This document shows, piece by piece, positions 22,290 through 33,039 of a stretch of 64,000 bases of DNA. The notes beneath the pieces are model-generated. The model had not been told where the DNA came from. It saw only the letters and a program-made list of their open reading frames with translations, and did no database searches. The DNA is from Pseudevernia furfuracea (lineage: Eukaryota > Ascomycota > Lecanoromycetes > Lecanorales > Parmeliaceae), in the NCBI GenBank assembly GCA_022315425.1, contig JAIUPT010000020.1, forward strand, positions 1,922,001 to 1,986,000. Reading direction: 5' to 3'. The translations under genes and the position numbers were made by a program. Position 1 is the stretch's first letter. The number at the start of each line of letters is the position of its first letter.

Positions 22290-22713
22290 TTCCTTTCGTG
22301 CCGGTGCCATTCGGCCCAGCCTCGTGCGGAGCACCGTCAATCTCCTGGTCGGTGTCATTCGCGACCCCAGTGAGCACTTCCATCTCTCTCCCTGCTTCAA
22401 CTCTGGGCACACTATTCTCCAGCACTAGGCATTCCTCGGGGTAGATGATGGGTTCTACCTTGGGTCTCAGTTCTTTGTTGATACACTCCAATGCCAAGAG
22501 GTAGATGTCCGGTGTGGGCTTGCCCCTCCCTTTGGGCATCCCAGGATCATCGCCAAGGACACAATTTCGGAACTGTCGACTTTCGACCAGAAGTGCGCCT
22601 CGCATTACGAAGACGAAGGTGAGACATGGTCCATTAGGGGAACCCTCCGATGACCTGGCTCCATGCCACCAGTCCGCCATTTGGTGGGACATCATCTTCA
22701 GTAGTTTCTGCAA
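22290..22713 (-). pseudogene. HAD-superfamily hydrolase fragment (HDHD1/pseudouridine phosphatase-like)
   Basis: The minus-strand frame contains CVLGDDPGMPKGRGKPTPDI then YLLALECINKEL, and YPEECLVLENSVPRVEAGRE. These match HAD motifs III (the KPxPDI Lys) and IV (ENSxxGVEAG, normally EDS). Motif I (DxDGT nucleophile) and motif II are absent, and the sequence after motif IV does not match the family. The Gly of GVEAG is replaced by Arg. The frame is open for 186 codons, so part may still be expressed, but the enzyme cannot be complete. Approximately the last 40% of a 240-residue family protein is represented. Confidence 0.6.
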
Positions 22714-22869
22714 CTTGTACGCGCATAGCAGTCAATTAAAGATTGTTAATAAAATAAGTAAAGTACTAAAAATGTTAGACCTGCATCTCACTACGAAGAT
22801 GATAATCTTAATCATCGGCACGATAGACACCGCTGAGCCCGATGAAAATGTCGTACGATAGGTTTTGGT

Positions 22870-23750
22870 GTGGTGATGATCAGAGGTAGGCCGATGCGGT
22901 ATTTGCCATCAATGTGGGAGAGCGAGGTACCCGGGATGAAGATTGATCTGCTGTGCAAGGCAAACAAGCCTGTAAAGCTGCAGCTGGACTGGGGTCAACT
23001 GCGCAACTCAGTTCAAGGCTAAGACGCTGAAGCCGAAGTGGACGATAGCGGTGCCTAGGAGGTACACTGTGTCGCGGATTCTTGGCGGCTTTGTGGCCAC
23101 AAGTCGATGGGCTCGCTCTACCAAATAGGTAGAGGAAGACTTTGCCTCGAGGTAGGCGACGAGGGTCGACTGCGCAACTCAATCCAAGGCTAAGACGCCG
23201 AAGCCGAAGTGGACGATGGCGATACCTAGAAGATACACTGTGTCGCGGATTCTTGGTAGCTTTGTGGCCACAAGTCGATGGGCTCGCTCTACCAAGGTGG
23301 TCGAAGAGAGGCCTTGCCACCGACGTAGAAGACAAGGCGGAGATCAATAGCTGCACGACAACGGCCTTCGGCAGTGAAGTCCCACGCGTTGATAAGAAGA
23401 CCGGCAGAGAAGACGAATGCAAGCGTGCAGGAGTATATGGCCAATACTAGGACCCGGATGGAGTTCAGCTGCTTGAAAATCAAGCAGCGAACCCAACTGC
23501 GCTCAAACTGAGCGTCGAAACGAAAGTGTACATCGCATGCTTTTGCCAGTATGGCAGGCACCAAGAGCAGCACCGAAGTGGCCGTCGGTGGTTGAAGTCC
23601 CAGGCGAGGTTGACTACAAACGGAATCAAGTCGCAGCCGTATCCGACCCGTGCTTGCCCACAAGCTGCTCGAGCTTGGCAGTAGTGTCTTGGAGGATGAT
23701 TCGTTGCTTTGGATGTTCGAAGTATGTGACACTTGTCTTGGGGTAGCTGA
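22870..23750 (-). pseudogene. Multi-span fungal membrane protein relic with in-frame duplication
   Basis: Minus-strand reading gives RVLVLAIYSCTLAFVFSAGL then FYVGGK, then after a frame change LVERAHRLVATKLPRIRDT and VYLLGIAIVHFGFGVLALD followed by a stop. The next copy reads LVERAHRLVATKPPRIRDT and VYLLGTAIVHFGFSVLALN, again with a stop. Near the 3' end DGKYRIGLPLIIT is seen. The order GGKxxxYLFLVERxH, PRxxDxVYL, CRIGLPL fits an unnamed multi-span membrane protein family common in ascomycetes (recalled from general knowledge, not searched). Stops and frameshifts make it a pseudogene. The duplicated part is an exact 171-bp period. Confidence 0.55.
22993..23335. repeat. 171-bp tandem duplication inside the membrane-protein relic
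   Basis: GCGCAACTCA at 23001 recurs at 23172, and CGCTCTACCA at 23114 recurs at 23285. Both offsets are exactly 171 bp, a multiple of three. The copies differ by scattered substitutions. Confidence 0.85.
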
Positions 23751-24043
23751 AGGAGTCTCGGAGCTTGGAGTCTCGGAGCTTGACTACGGACGCAGCAGAA
23801 GTCAGTAAAGCTCAACCGTTCAGTGGTGGCAAAGAGAGTACGAACAGCTGAAGGAGATGCTCCAGTGCCGTGAAGGCGCTGTTGGTGCTAGCGGAGGCCC
23901 ACCGCATCCCAAGGATAGTCTCGACAGCCTGTCCTGTCAGGTGGAGGCGGTGCTTTGTGTGATGAGATTGACGACGTCCTTCCTGGCTTTGGATCGTTCT
24001 TTGGAACAGTCGGCGTGCTATACGCTACCCGCACTGGTTCTCA

Positions 24044-24236
24044 TTCTGGTAAAGACTCTCGGTATGAAGAAGAAGAAGAAGAAGAAGAAGAAGAAGAAGA
24101 GCGAGACCCCGTACACTGTGAGTGTATGTGTGGTAGGGTTCTCATCCGTTAAAGACTCTCGGTATGAAGAAGAAGAAGAAAGAAGAAGAAGAAGAGCGAG
24201 ACCCCGTACCCTTTGAGTGTATGTGTGGTAGGGTGT
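24044..24236. repeat. Duplicated block with GAA microsatellite
   Basis: AAAGACTCTCGGTATGAAGA followed by a GAA run, then GAGCGAGACCCCGTAC and TGTATGTGTGGTAGGG, occurs twice with a period of about 100 bp. The first GAA run is longer; the second has an interruption. Confidence 0.85.
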
Positions 24237-24776
24237 CTTGGACGAATGTCGAAGAAGAGGTTTGTGCTCGGTGAAATACAGGACGATGAAGGGCAACCAT
24301 GGGATCTTATACTACTTCCCATGGGCTAAGTGCCAGGTGATCGCAGACCTCCTTCACTCTTCTATCAGATCACTATTCGAAGCGAGGCAAGGTGATGGCT
24401 TGGTGCAGGCGCTTAGCCACGATCACGTCGTCGGTGAATCCAACCACGATCACAATGAGAGTCACAGCTAGGTGGACAGCGACATCTGTGCTATGAAGAG
24501 CTTGAAATTCTGGCCCAAAGCCCTGGGCGAGAAAAGATATGCTGCCTTAGTTTACAGCAGAAGCTTGGCTCTGTACGCAGCGTGTCCAAATCCCAGACGC
24601 AAAGTTCCGATATCACAAGAATTCCCGCCCACCGAAGTTTTATCTTCTCTGCTACGAAATCGAGCCTGAAATCCTGCATTGTGGTCTTCTTCAACCCCTT
24701 CCCCCCCCCACCCCCCGGGCCGATTTCTGACCAGAAGATGAATGTGTGATGCAATGCATCACGTTCCTGTTGACCG

Positions 24777-24856
24777 CATGGGTTTCTTTCGGTGATCCGT
24801 GCGTCTCCAATCTCCGCATGGGTTTCTTTCGGTGATCCGTGTGTCTCCAATCTCCG
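24777..24856. repeat. 40-bp tandem duplication
   Basis: The stretch starting GCATGGGTTTCTTTCGGTGA is present twice back to back (24777 and 24817) with one base difference. Confidence 0.85.
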
Positions 24857-25029
24857 CAAAGCCCCCAGGGTCAAAAGGAGATGTTGGAGCGTGCTCGAGA
24901 TAGCGTTCGATAGACATTGAAGGCTGTGATGGTTCGTGGCCCCTTCATTGCTGGAACCACGTGAAGGCTGGGACGGCGTGTGAACCTCGCCGGACCGACA
25001 AGAAGGCGAGGAAGGGCCGCAGTGGAAAT

Positions 25030-25740
25030 TCTGCACGGCTCTTGAACAGCCGAATGCGTAAATTCGAAGAAGGTAGGTACACCTAGTAGGCTGAACGTGT
25101 TTGGGCATTGGCGGGTAGGTTGCGAGATTCGGCAAAGAGGCCGAACAGATAGATATTCTGTGTTGATCTCTTGGCCATCGAATGTGCGTGTGATATCTAC
25201 ACGGCCTTGAACCATCTTCGGCTGGAAGAGTCGAGTCAGTGAATGTTTCTGTGAGGATAAGAGAAAGAACAGAGAGGCTTACCGAGTGGAAGCCGACGCG
25301 ACTTGCAGCAAAATGCGTGATCTCGTATGAGATTGGTACCCCTAGGCGGCTGAATGCGTTTGGGTCCTTGCTTGAGGTTGCAAGGTTGGTAAAAAGGCCG
25401 AAAAAGATACTCGGTGTTGATCTCTTGGCCATCAAATGTTCGTGTGATATCCACACGGCCTTGGACGTCTTCAGCTAGCTAGAAGAGTCGAGTCAGTGAA
25501 TGTTTCTGTGAGGATAAGAGAAAGAACAGAGAGGCGTACCGAGTGGAAGCCGACGCGACTTGCGGCAAAATGCGTAATCTCGTATGAGGTGGGTACCCCT
25601 AGGGACTGAATTCGTTTGGGTCATTGCTCGAGGTGGCAAGATTGGCAAAAGGCCGGAAAGATATTCTGTATTAATCTCTTCTAGCCGAAAGGCCGTGTAA
25701 TATCAACACGGCCTTTCGGCTAGGAGCGTTGAGTTGATCA
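25030..25740 (-). repeat. 257-bp tandem repeat, each unit carrying an exon and an intron
   Basis: Two full units (from 25225 and from 25482) and a partial upstream one (about 25030-25224) align. On the minus strand each reads through GRVDITRTFDGQEINTEYL and then, after a frame slip in some copies, FSRLGVPISYEITHFAASR. This is followed by a GTAAGC or GTACGC donor, a CACTGAC branch-like site and a CTTCCAG acceptor about 60 nt on. The frame of the two peptides is not consistent between copies, so the array no longer encodes a continuous product. The parent gene is not recognised. Confidence 0.65.
25681..25723. repeat. Perfect 18-bp inverted repeat with 7-nt loop
   Basis: The left arm starts CTAGCCGAAAGGCCGTGT. 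The right arm is its exact reverse complement, separated by AATATCA. It sits at the place where the other repeat units have an imperfect GTGTGATATCCACAC palindrome. Confidence 0.9.
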
Positions 25741-25856
25741 TGGATTTTGCCTCTGATAAATGTCAGTACTTATAGATCCATGAATCTGAGGTCCCGGAGT
25801 GGAAGATCTTACCTGGGTTGTGTTGTTTGGTGCAACGAAATTATCTAGGAATTTCT

Positions 25857-25988
25857 TCTGAAGGGTGAAGAGTTCTCTTCTGGAGGGTGAAGAGTTCTCT
25901 TCTGGAGGGTGAAGAGTTCTCTTCTGATGGGAGAAGAGTTCTCTTCTGGAGGGTGAAGAGCTCTCTTCTGAAGGGTGAAGAGTTCAAA
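25857..25988. repeat. 22-bp minisatellite, 6 units
   Basis: The motif GGGTGAAGAGTTCTCTTCTG recurs at 25863, 25885, 25907, 25929, 25951 and 25973, exactly 22 bp apart. Each unit contains the small inverted repeat GAAGAG-TT-CTCTTC. Confidence 0.9.
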
Positions 25989-26094
25989 GATTGTCCGGAA
26001 ATTTCCTTCTGTAGCTCTACCAGAGCCACATTCTTGCCGACAGAAAGAGACGGCTTTTCCATTGCCATGCCCAGAAGAAGGTCTACAACCCATT

Positions 26095-26148
26095 GCCACC
26101 AGCCGGTGAATGTCGCGTCGTACATCCCGATGTGAACCGGCTGGTGGC
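26095..26148. repeat. 13-bp perfect inverted repeat
   Basis: GCCACCAGCCGGT at 26095-26107 and its reverse complement at 26136-26148, with a 28-nt loop. Confidence 0.8.
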
Positions 26149-26559
26149 ATGGGGCCGTCGCAGGGTTAAAAGTAATCCAGGACTGGACCTGGATAGGAAC
26201 TTGGACGCAGGGTTAACAGAGTCCTTTCGAAGGAGTATCTCGCTCTCTTACTTACATATATAGATTTATATATACATGTATATATATATATGTAGATATA
26301 TATGGTTGGAAAAGTGAGGGGTGAAGAAAAAGGTTGCGATGCTGAGGATGAAGAAAGTGTTTGGTTGTGAGTCGAAGCTTCCTTTTGTAAGTTCAACCAA
26401 GAAAAAAAAGCCGGCTAGGGAAGCGAATTCACGCATGTCAGGAAGCAAGTTTCCAGCCAATGGGATTCAGGCAGCTGTGAATGAAGGCTTTTCTTTATTG
26501 ATGCAGGAACGTTCTAGTACGATCTTTACTGTTTGCTTGATGTGAATGATGCTTCCTGG
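26149..26559. other. Intergenic with TA microsatellite
   Basis: A TATATA-rich stretch lies at about 26255-26302. No supported gene. Confidence 0.5.
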
Positions 26560-26775
26560 CCCTGCTTGACAGGGGGGTTAGAGGGCCTTGATATCGCATA
26601 TTGAATGGCGGGTTTTTTTTGATGCTATTCATGGATTTGGTAGACGTGTCCTTTGCAGGGGATAGGTCTCATTTGGGAGCAGCATAAGTAGCTGCATTCC
26701 ACCGGCGTTTGAATCCTCATTCGAAGTGATCTCTTTCAGAGCAATAGCATTCTTTCGTCTCGCCCGCCCACGCCT
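26560..26775 (+). repeat. Dispersed repeat, copy 1
   Basis: About 210 bp beginning CCCTGCTTGACAGGGGGGTT matches the reverse complement of 33985-34196 with roughly 85-90% identity by eye. Both copies share GTAGACGTGTCCTTTGCAGG and TTTGGGAGCAGCATAAGTAG. Homology ends abruptly at 26560 and 34196, as expected for the end of a transposable element. Confidence 0.7.
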
Positions 26776-27028
26776 GTTTTACATGTATATAGCTTCGTTT
26801 GTCACTCCAGGTCTATGCTTCTACAAGCATGGGAGTTTTCTAGCGCTGGGGTACGAGAACACGCCTGGTCAGGCCTCTGTTGGCTCGGAATCCTGGCGTT
26901 GGACGGCCCAATCAACTATCTACCAGTTCTGTATAGCCTCGTATTTTGTCGTTTTTTGTCACGTGCGAATCAAGGACACTAAGAATCTAGTCGGTGTAGT
27001 ATTTGAGATGCATAGAGCTGTTCCATCA

Positions 27029-27290
27029 ACCGCAAAGCTGACTCTCTAGGTTGTAAAGTTACAAGAAACAACCTGACCCTTCCCCTCGAATGCAATGACC
27101 GTGAAGTCGAAGGTTCGATGTGTGGTATCTCCCTAATCCATCCTCTTTCCAACCGGACCTGAACCGCAAAGCTGACTCTCTAGGTTGTAAAGTTACAAGA
27201 AACGACCGGACCCTTCCCCTCGAATACAATGACCGTGAAGTCGACCGTTCTATGTGTGGTATCTCCCTAATCCATCCTCTTTCCACCCGG
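27029..27290. repeat. 132-bp tandem duplication
   Basis: ACCGCAAAGCTGACTCTCTA occurs at about 27030 and 27162. The following sequence, through TGTGTGGTATCTCCCTAATC, is nearly identical in both copies. Confidence 0.85.
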
Positions 27291-28347
27291 ACCCCATCGA
27301 AATGACTTTTTGAATGGCGAATGCACCCATGGTTGGTGCAAGGGAATTCGTGTGTTTTGGGGGTCGAAGAAGCTTCGCCCTGTGTATCGCTAACGGCTAG
27401 CGATGGATGATGCTCGAGCAATGGGCAAGAATTGGCACTGGCGCGTCCTATGGCGCCGAAATGGCGAGTGCCTGGGAGTGGATTAGTCCGTGAGAATGTA
27501 GTAGCGGAGCATCGAACAACGGAGTGCTGACACGAAACGGTGCCGATGCGGAATGAGCTTTCCTGAGCCACGTACCTCTTGAGCAGTGGGCAGATGTGCG
27601 ACTCAACTCGCTTGCCGGTTACCGACGTAGTCGGCTTCTGAGCCTTGGAAGGGAGCGAGGATGTAGGGAAGGAAGGCCTTGGGCCAAAAGATGTGATCAT
27701 CGCGGAGTACTGTGATCCCCCATAGGTATCTAGAAGGCCGTGGACGATTAGCGGAAAGCTCGCGTGTACCAATAGCTATGGGTGTGAGTGTAGAGATGAA
27801 AGGGGATTTGATCGCCTTCGGGACTTTCATACTGTCTAGTACCCCTCAACATTGCCTCTATAACCGTACCTCCACACGTACCTGCTCCACCTTCGGAACC
27901 AGAGAGTTTATTTTCCGAAGCTAGGCAGAGGCGTTAGATCAACGGGGTAGTCTTCACAGTAAGACCATTGCAGTAGTAGCAGTTGGGGTGTCTGAAGTGA
28001 TCGATTCGAGAGACTGGGGATATTACGAAGGAAGGGTTTGATATGCCATTAAGGTTGGTAAGAGAAGATAGTAAAAGCCATGCATAGCGGGGACTTCAGA
28101 TTCTCCAAAAACTGTATTTGCAAACATTATTGTCGAATATTCACTAGAACCTATCGGCTCTTCTATGTGTTTGGGATTCATTGTAAATCGCCTTTTCTAC
28201 TTCTGCCACCCCAGCTCGCTGCTCTGATGCATGGTCATGTTCAATTTGTCAACGCATTCTTCATTGAGCCGGACTCCATCCCATCTGATTGATAGGCTTG
28301 GGAAAGCCCTAAAGAGACACCGCAGTCTAACCCCTTAGCCCCTTTCT
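27291..28347. other. No firm gene
   Basis: A 237-residue minus-strand frame spans 27059-27772, but its 3' third is the 132-bp repeat read in two different frames, and no domain is seen. I treat it as non-coding. Confidence 0.4.
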
Positions 28348-29430
28348 TCAACGCAAGAGCTTCGGCTCCTCCCCATCGTATGACTTCAAGTACTCCAGAA
28401 AGTTCTGGTTCCTAACCACCTCTTCGGCACGGTCAACCCTCGGAAACCCACACATCTCCATGAGGCGGAAATCCAGGACATACAAGGCATGGAGGCCAAT
28501 CCTGAGAATTTTGTCTATGGTCAGCCTAGGACCCAAAAATGACGGGGGGAGCGCAGCGAGTGCTTGTCCGCCAACTACGAGAACAGGGGCCGACGTCGCC
28601 TTAGCAAAATAAGAAACTACGTACTTCAGCCGATCGTTCAATCGCGGATGCGTCACGATATCTTTAATCATTTCGAGTCCTCCGAAAGTCAACATGCCGA
28701 CGGCGGCAGGAATTGGGGTGAATCTGCGTATGGAGGGCCATCCATCGCTGAGCTTCTGGCAGAGGATCTGTTTTAGGAGTTTGTACGTAAGACAGATGCG
28801 CTGCACCGTTTGCTGGTTGTAGTCTTGGGTCAAGAGCTCTATCTCTGATTTGATGCCAGGCGGTCGTAACCATGGGTCGGAAAATGTGAAACTAAAGTTG
28901 GCGAGAGCTTGGCCATGATTCTCGAAGAAGTGTCCTAGAGAGAGAAGGTATGGCTTTATGTTCTTTGCCATTCTGATTGTCGTGGCAGGGCCCTGTCCTA
29001 CGTGGTATTCTGCGATGGAAGATGCCAGCGTTTCGGCGATGTCGCAGCGGCGGGCGACGTACTTGAGGTTGCCAAATGCCAGTGGCTCAGTGGGAGGAAT
29101 GATGCTGCATAGGGTCCATGTAGTATAGTAAAAAGGGTTCTTTAGAATGCCACGGACTATGGCAGGTTGGTGTGCAATGAAGAAAGCATTGAATTCTGGA
29201 CAGCGGTATCGGAAGGTGGCGAGCTGTGCCACCGTCATGTTGCATAGAATCATTGTTCGGATCTCTGCGGAGAGGTTGTTGAAGATCTGCCTGTTTTTAG
29301 AGCATTAAAATTGATTCTCCTCTCTGAGGGACTGCTATGCTGGGGATGAGTCCACTCACTTGAATGCTGTTGCTGCCTGCAAGCTCGCATCTTCGTTTAG
29401 AACTTCTGGCTGTAGCAAATTGTTAGACAT
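28348..29430 (-). CDS. F-box-like protein, paralogue B
   Basis: Exon 1 (29430..29360) begins at an ATG and encodes about 23 residues. A 69-nt phase-2 intron (GTGAGT donor, AAAACAG acceptor) leads to exon 2 (29290..28348). The product is about 337 residues. Just after the intron comes KQIFNNLSAEIRTMILCNM, an F-box-like helix pair (L-S-x-E-I-x-x-x-I-L). Motifs shared with the other two family members are CDIAETLASSIA, LGHFFENHGQALANF, LTFGGLEMIKDIV and the C-terminal YDGEEPKLLR. If the F-box binds Skp1, the protein would act as a substrate adaptor of an SCF ubiquitin ligase. No recognised target-binding repeat is present. It lies 1.5 kb from paralogue C on the same strand. Confidence 0.75.
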
Positions 29431-30976
29431 GTTCGCTCAGATGTGCAGTGTTGATGGATAGCAAGAAATGGTTGTAACTGTAGCTATGTTGTGGGTGACT
29501 CGTGGCAGCGGGGAACGGAGGAACAAGATAAGCGAAAACCTGAAAATCCCGCAAATTCGCTAGCACTCCAAGGCTCCATCCCTCAGACAACGATTTCCTT
29601 CATGGCTAAATACCGTTTTCAAACCCAAGTACTGGACGAAGAAGCCCACCGTGACACGGCCGTAAGGCCTTCTTCGTCAGGTACTGGGCTTCTTCGTCAG
29701 GTACTGGGCTCTTCCTCAGGCGCTATCACTCGGATAGGGTCCAGCTCCAAGGTAGAATAGACTTCCGAGTGTGGGTGGTACAAGGTTCTTGTCTCGAGCC
29801 TAATACTGTACAAGGCTTACCTTTATACGAAATCAGGTATCCGTCAAGCCAGCCATGCTCTCCAAATGCTTTTCACCTCAAGGGTACATCACTCAGACCG
29901 CGCTCCGCCAGTTCCAAGTCTAGTCCTTCGGAATATGATCCTTACTTCGGTTCTCATCCAACGCGTTATTCAGATATCCTCTACTTTTGGGGAGAAAGAA
30001 GAATACCGTGTACAAGACTAGATACCAAGATTTACCACTTATTCTTTGCTACGCAAGTAGTTTCTCTGGCCAGGCGAGCCGCGGTGTCACTGATGGGGAA
30101 TTGGGGATGTGGAGATCCGAGGACAACCAGAGAAAGAGGTCAGAGGGCAAATGGAAGGGGGCAATTAGAAGTGAAGAGAAGACAAGAGAAGCCTCCGGAT
30201 GCAACAAGGGTACGCTTTTAGGCGTTCCAGGCTTGCAGCGACAGTGCAATGATATTACAATGAAAGCTTAGGAGCTGACAGGCACCAATGCAACTATGCA
30301 GTCTTTATATTTATATATATAAAAATAAGGTCGATCGAAATAGACTAGCAAGAAAACTCTTATAGATAGATTAGAGTTGTTGATGAGAAAGTGGGACTGT
30401 CTATAACTCCATCTACTTTGCATCACTTTGGACGACATTGCTTGGCGGTTAAATGTTAAATTGACGCGCGTTAAGCGCCGATTGCCACCCGCTGATTGCC
30501 ACCCGCTATCGGACTGAGCCCTATCAAAATGATGGATATCAATGTCTGTAGGCGTGATTTACTCTTTTCCAACAGAAAATACAATGTCATTGTGACCATG
30601 CGCCCGGGACAAAATTAATATGTGAACATTTATGGACTCTCAAGTTTCCACATTGATGATTCTCAAGCTGAGGGATAGCTTTCGCTCTTCTTTTGAATCT
30701 CTAGACTGTAGACAGCTAGAGCTCTCTCTGTCCGCACTCTTCCTTAGACACTTCTGGCTAAAGCACAGAAAACTGTCCCAGCCATTGACCAGTATTTCCA
30801 TTTCAGCTCTCTCAGAGAGCACCACGGCCCACCCTTCTGTCATGATCCGGGTATGTGATTTGTAGCATGCTTGATTATTTCTACTGAGAACTCTCCTGGG
30901 CCATGTCTAGTACCCCATACTAATTTGGTGTCGGTATGCGCTCGAGTCATAGCTGAAAAATGGTTATTTGACACCT
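29431..30976. other. Intergenic between F-box-like B and C
   Basis: Contains two adjacent copies of CTTCTTCGTCAGGTACTGGG (29680-29725) and a TATATATA patch near 30308. Several plus-strand frames of up to 150 residues (29769-30221) show no recognisable feature. Confidence 0.4.
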
Positions 30977-32116
30977 TTAACGAAATAAGTTCGGCTCATC
31001 CCCCTCGTAAGTCGTCATATGCTTGTAGAATGATTCCAGATCTTCTCTCTCAAAGGTGTAATACTGCCCTACATTAACAATTCTAGGTCCAATGTCTAGA
31101 ACCGGGACTGAGCAACGGGGAAGCAGGCGACAGATTCTAGCAGCGCTAGCACGGTCAACTTGTGAGAGGGTCGACGGAGGTAGTGTGTGAGCGCGGGCTA
31201 TATGTTCTGGACAAGCCCTAGTGAAGTGATCCTCAAGGACACCAAGTCGGAGTTCGATGGTAGGCTGCGCAATTACATCCTTGATAGCGTCGAGTCCTCC
31301 GAATGTGAAAACGTCGGTGCTGTCAGCTTCATACCTCTCGGTGCTGTAGGTGTAAGAACACCCACGGATATCGAGGAGCGTGGCCATGGTGATCAGATGA
31401 TTCTCATGAGTCCGACTGAAAAGGTGCTCGTCAAGGATCCGCTTGAGCACGAGGTACAGAGCGTAGATGCGGTATCTGGTCTCTCGATTGTATCTGCTAC
31501 ATATAATGGAATCTGCAACTATGTCGCTGGGTGACCGACGTGGGTTCACAGGACCAGGGTCCGGGACATAGTTATCCAGTCCATCGCGGTAGCACTCGAA
31601 GAAGTGGCCAAGAGCGAGCATGTATGGCAAGACGTTTTTGACGAATCTGCCAGACGAAGCTGGATCAAAGGGACTGCTAGGGAGATACTGAGGCGAGCAG
31701 TGAAGATTAGGCGGCTTCTCCAGCTGAGCTGCTAGAGCGACAGCAAGTGACTTAGCGATGTCACAAATTCGAGCGATGCGATAGAAGGATTTGAAATCCG
31801 GAATGACTGGCTGATGAGAATCGTCGTAGATTCGACTGGCATAATGATTCAAAGAGCATTTGCTGTTAAGGGCGTTAACAATGCTTGATTGATTTGCCAG
31901 AAGAGTGGTGTTGTGAAAGCTACTGGAACATCGAATGGCTCCAAGCTGTCCGACGTTCTGTGTAGCCATCATGCATAGTATCATGGTCTTGAGCTCCAAT
32001 GGAAGTCCTTGAAGCCTTGCCAGAAATTCCCTATGTATGCTGCGTCAGCAGAGGATTATGTCACATAGGGTGATACCGCCTCACCGTGACAACGGAGCTG
32101 TCATTACTCCATCCAT
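30977..32116 (-). CDS. F-box-like protein, paralogue C
   Basis: Exon 1 (32116..32085) encodes MDGVMTAPLS plus two bases. A 54-nt phase-2 intron (GTGAGG donor, CTGACGCAG branch region, CATAG acceptor ending at 32031) leads to exon 2 (32030..30977). The product is about 361 residues. An alternative CAG acceptor 9 nt upstream also keeps the frame (adds IHR). The F-box-like segment is LARLQGLPLELKTMILCMM. Family motifs: CDIAKSLAVALA, LGHFFECYRDGLDNY, FTFGGLDAIKDVI and the C-terminal YEGDEPNLFR, which closely matches paralogue B. B and C look like a tandem pair that has diverged strongly. The predicted role, by domain only, is SCF ubiquitin ligase adaptor. Confidence 0.75.
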
Positions 32117-33039
32117 ATCCGCTTGCTCTGCGGTCTGTGCCACGATGTAGATTGAAAAGGGTATGTACTGGTTCTGCAGGAATGTCAAGTCGCTGGATGC
32201 TTGACTTGACTCCTTGTGTCAGCAAATTCTTCAATCACCTGGTCCGTAGCGGTACTCGCCTTAAGCTCGCAGAATCTTAATCCCAGTCACTGACTGTGTG
32301 AATGCTAAGGTAAGGTACAGTATTTAGGTGCCTGGGAATTCCGTGGCCCGTGCGCTAATTCTGTAATTAATGCAAGAGAAGCCTGCCACCATCATCCAGC
32401 TTCTTCACGAATACTCAAGATACTCAAAGCCTCGCACATACAACATTACCTTTTGTGTCAATCTTGGTCGGTCCATTACTGGCAACCTTCCTCTCGAGAA
32501 AGTATTGCAAATCGGACCTTCTACTGATCCTGCCTATCAGCAATACATTCCAGCTCTTCGCCCCGCACCGCATTCATCAGCAATAGACTTGAACCATAGC
32601 ACACAGCTGGTCACGATTACAGACTTCATGCTTGTTGAGGGCGTCGAGAAGTAACCTTCTTAATCGAATACTATGTCTGAAAGTAGGGTACAGCAGGGAG
32701 CGAAGTCTTTCTGTTCAGGGGTAAGCTACCTTTAAGCACTTGAATAATCTGATCTACACATTAGAAATAGCCAGAAGACCCTTACCTCCTTCAAATGCCG
32801 ACAAGATCAAGCGTCGAAGCTCTTTCAGCACCCTTTTCCTCCTCCGTTCCCTCCGGCTTATCGTCTACCTGGCAGCCTCCAAAGATCTAAGTGACCGGCA
32901 GCTCTGGACATATTTTCTTGGGTTGGAGTGCGATGTTGCTGCGTTTAAAGCTTCGATCCATGATACAATTACACACAATGATATTGCCGGCCCGTGGGAA
33001 TACGCAGATGGCAGGAAATACTACTTGATGTGAGCCCAT
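32117..33039. other. No firm gene
   Basis: Two short plus-strand frames, 32370-32654 (94 residues) and 32740-33033 (97 residues), look moderately coding by composition but have no recognisable domain, and no splice pair clearly joins them. Confidence 0.3.

Noticed and set aside
24491..25456. 321-residue minus-strand open frame
   Set aside because: It runs through tandem repeats and across apparent introns. The frame is open because the repeat lacks stops, and the coding peptide changes frame between units.
27059..27772. 237-residue minus-strand open frame
   Set aside because: The 132-bp repeat in it is read in two different frames, which argues against selection on the protein. No domain was seen.
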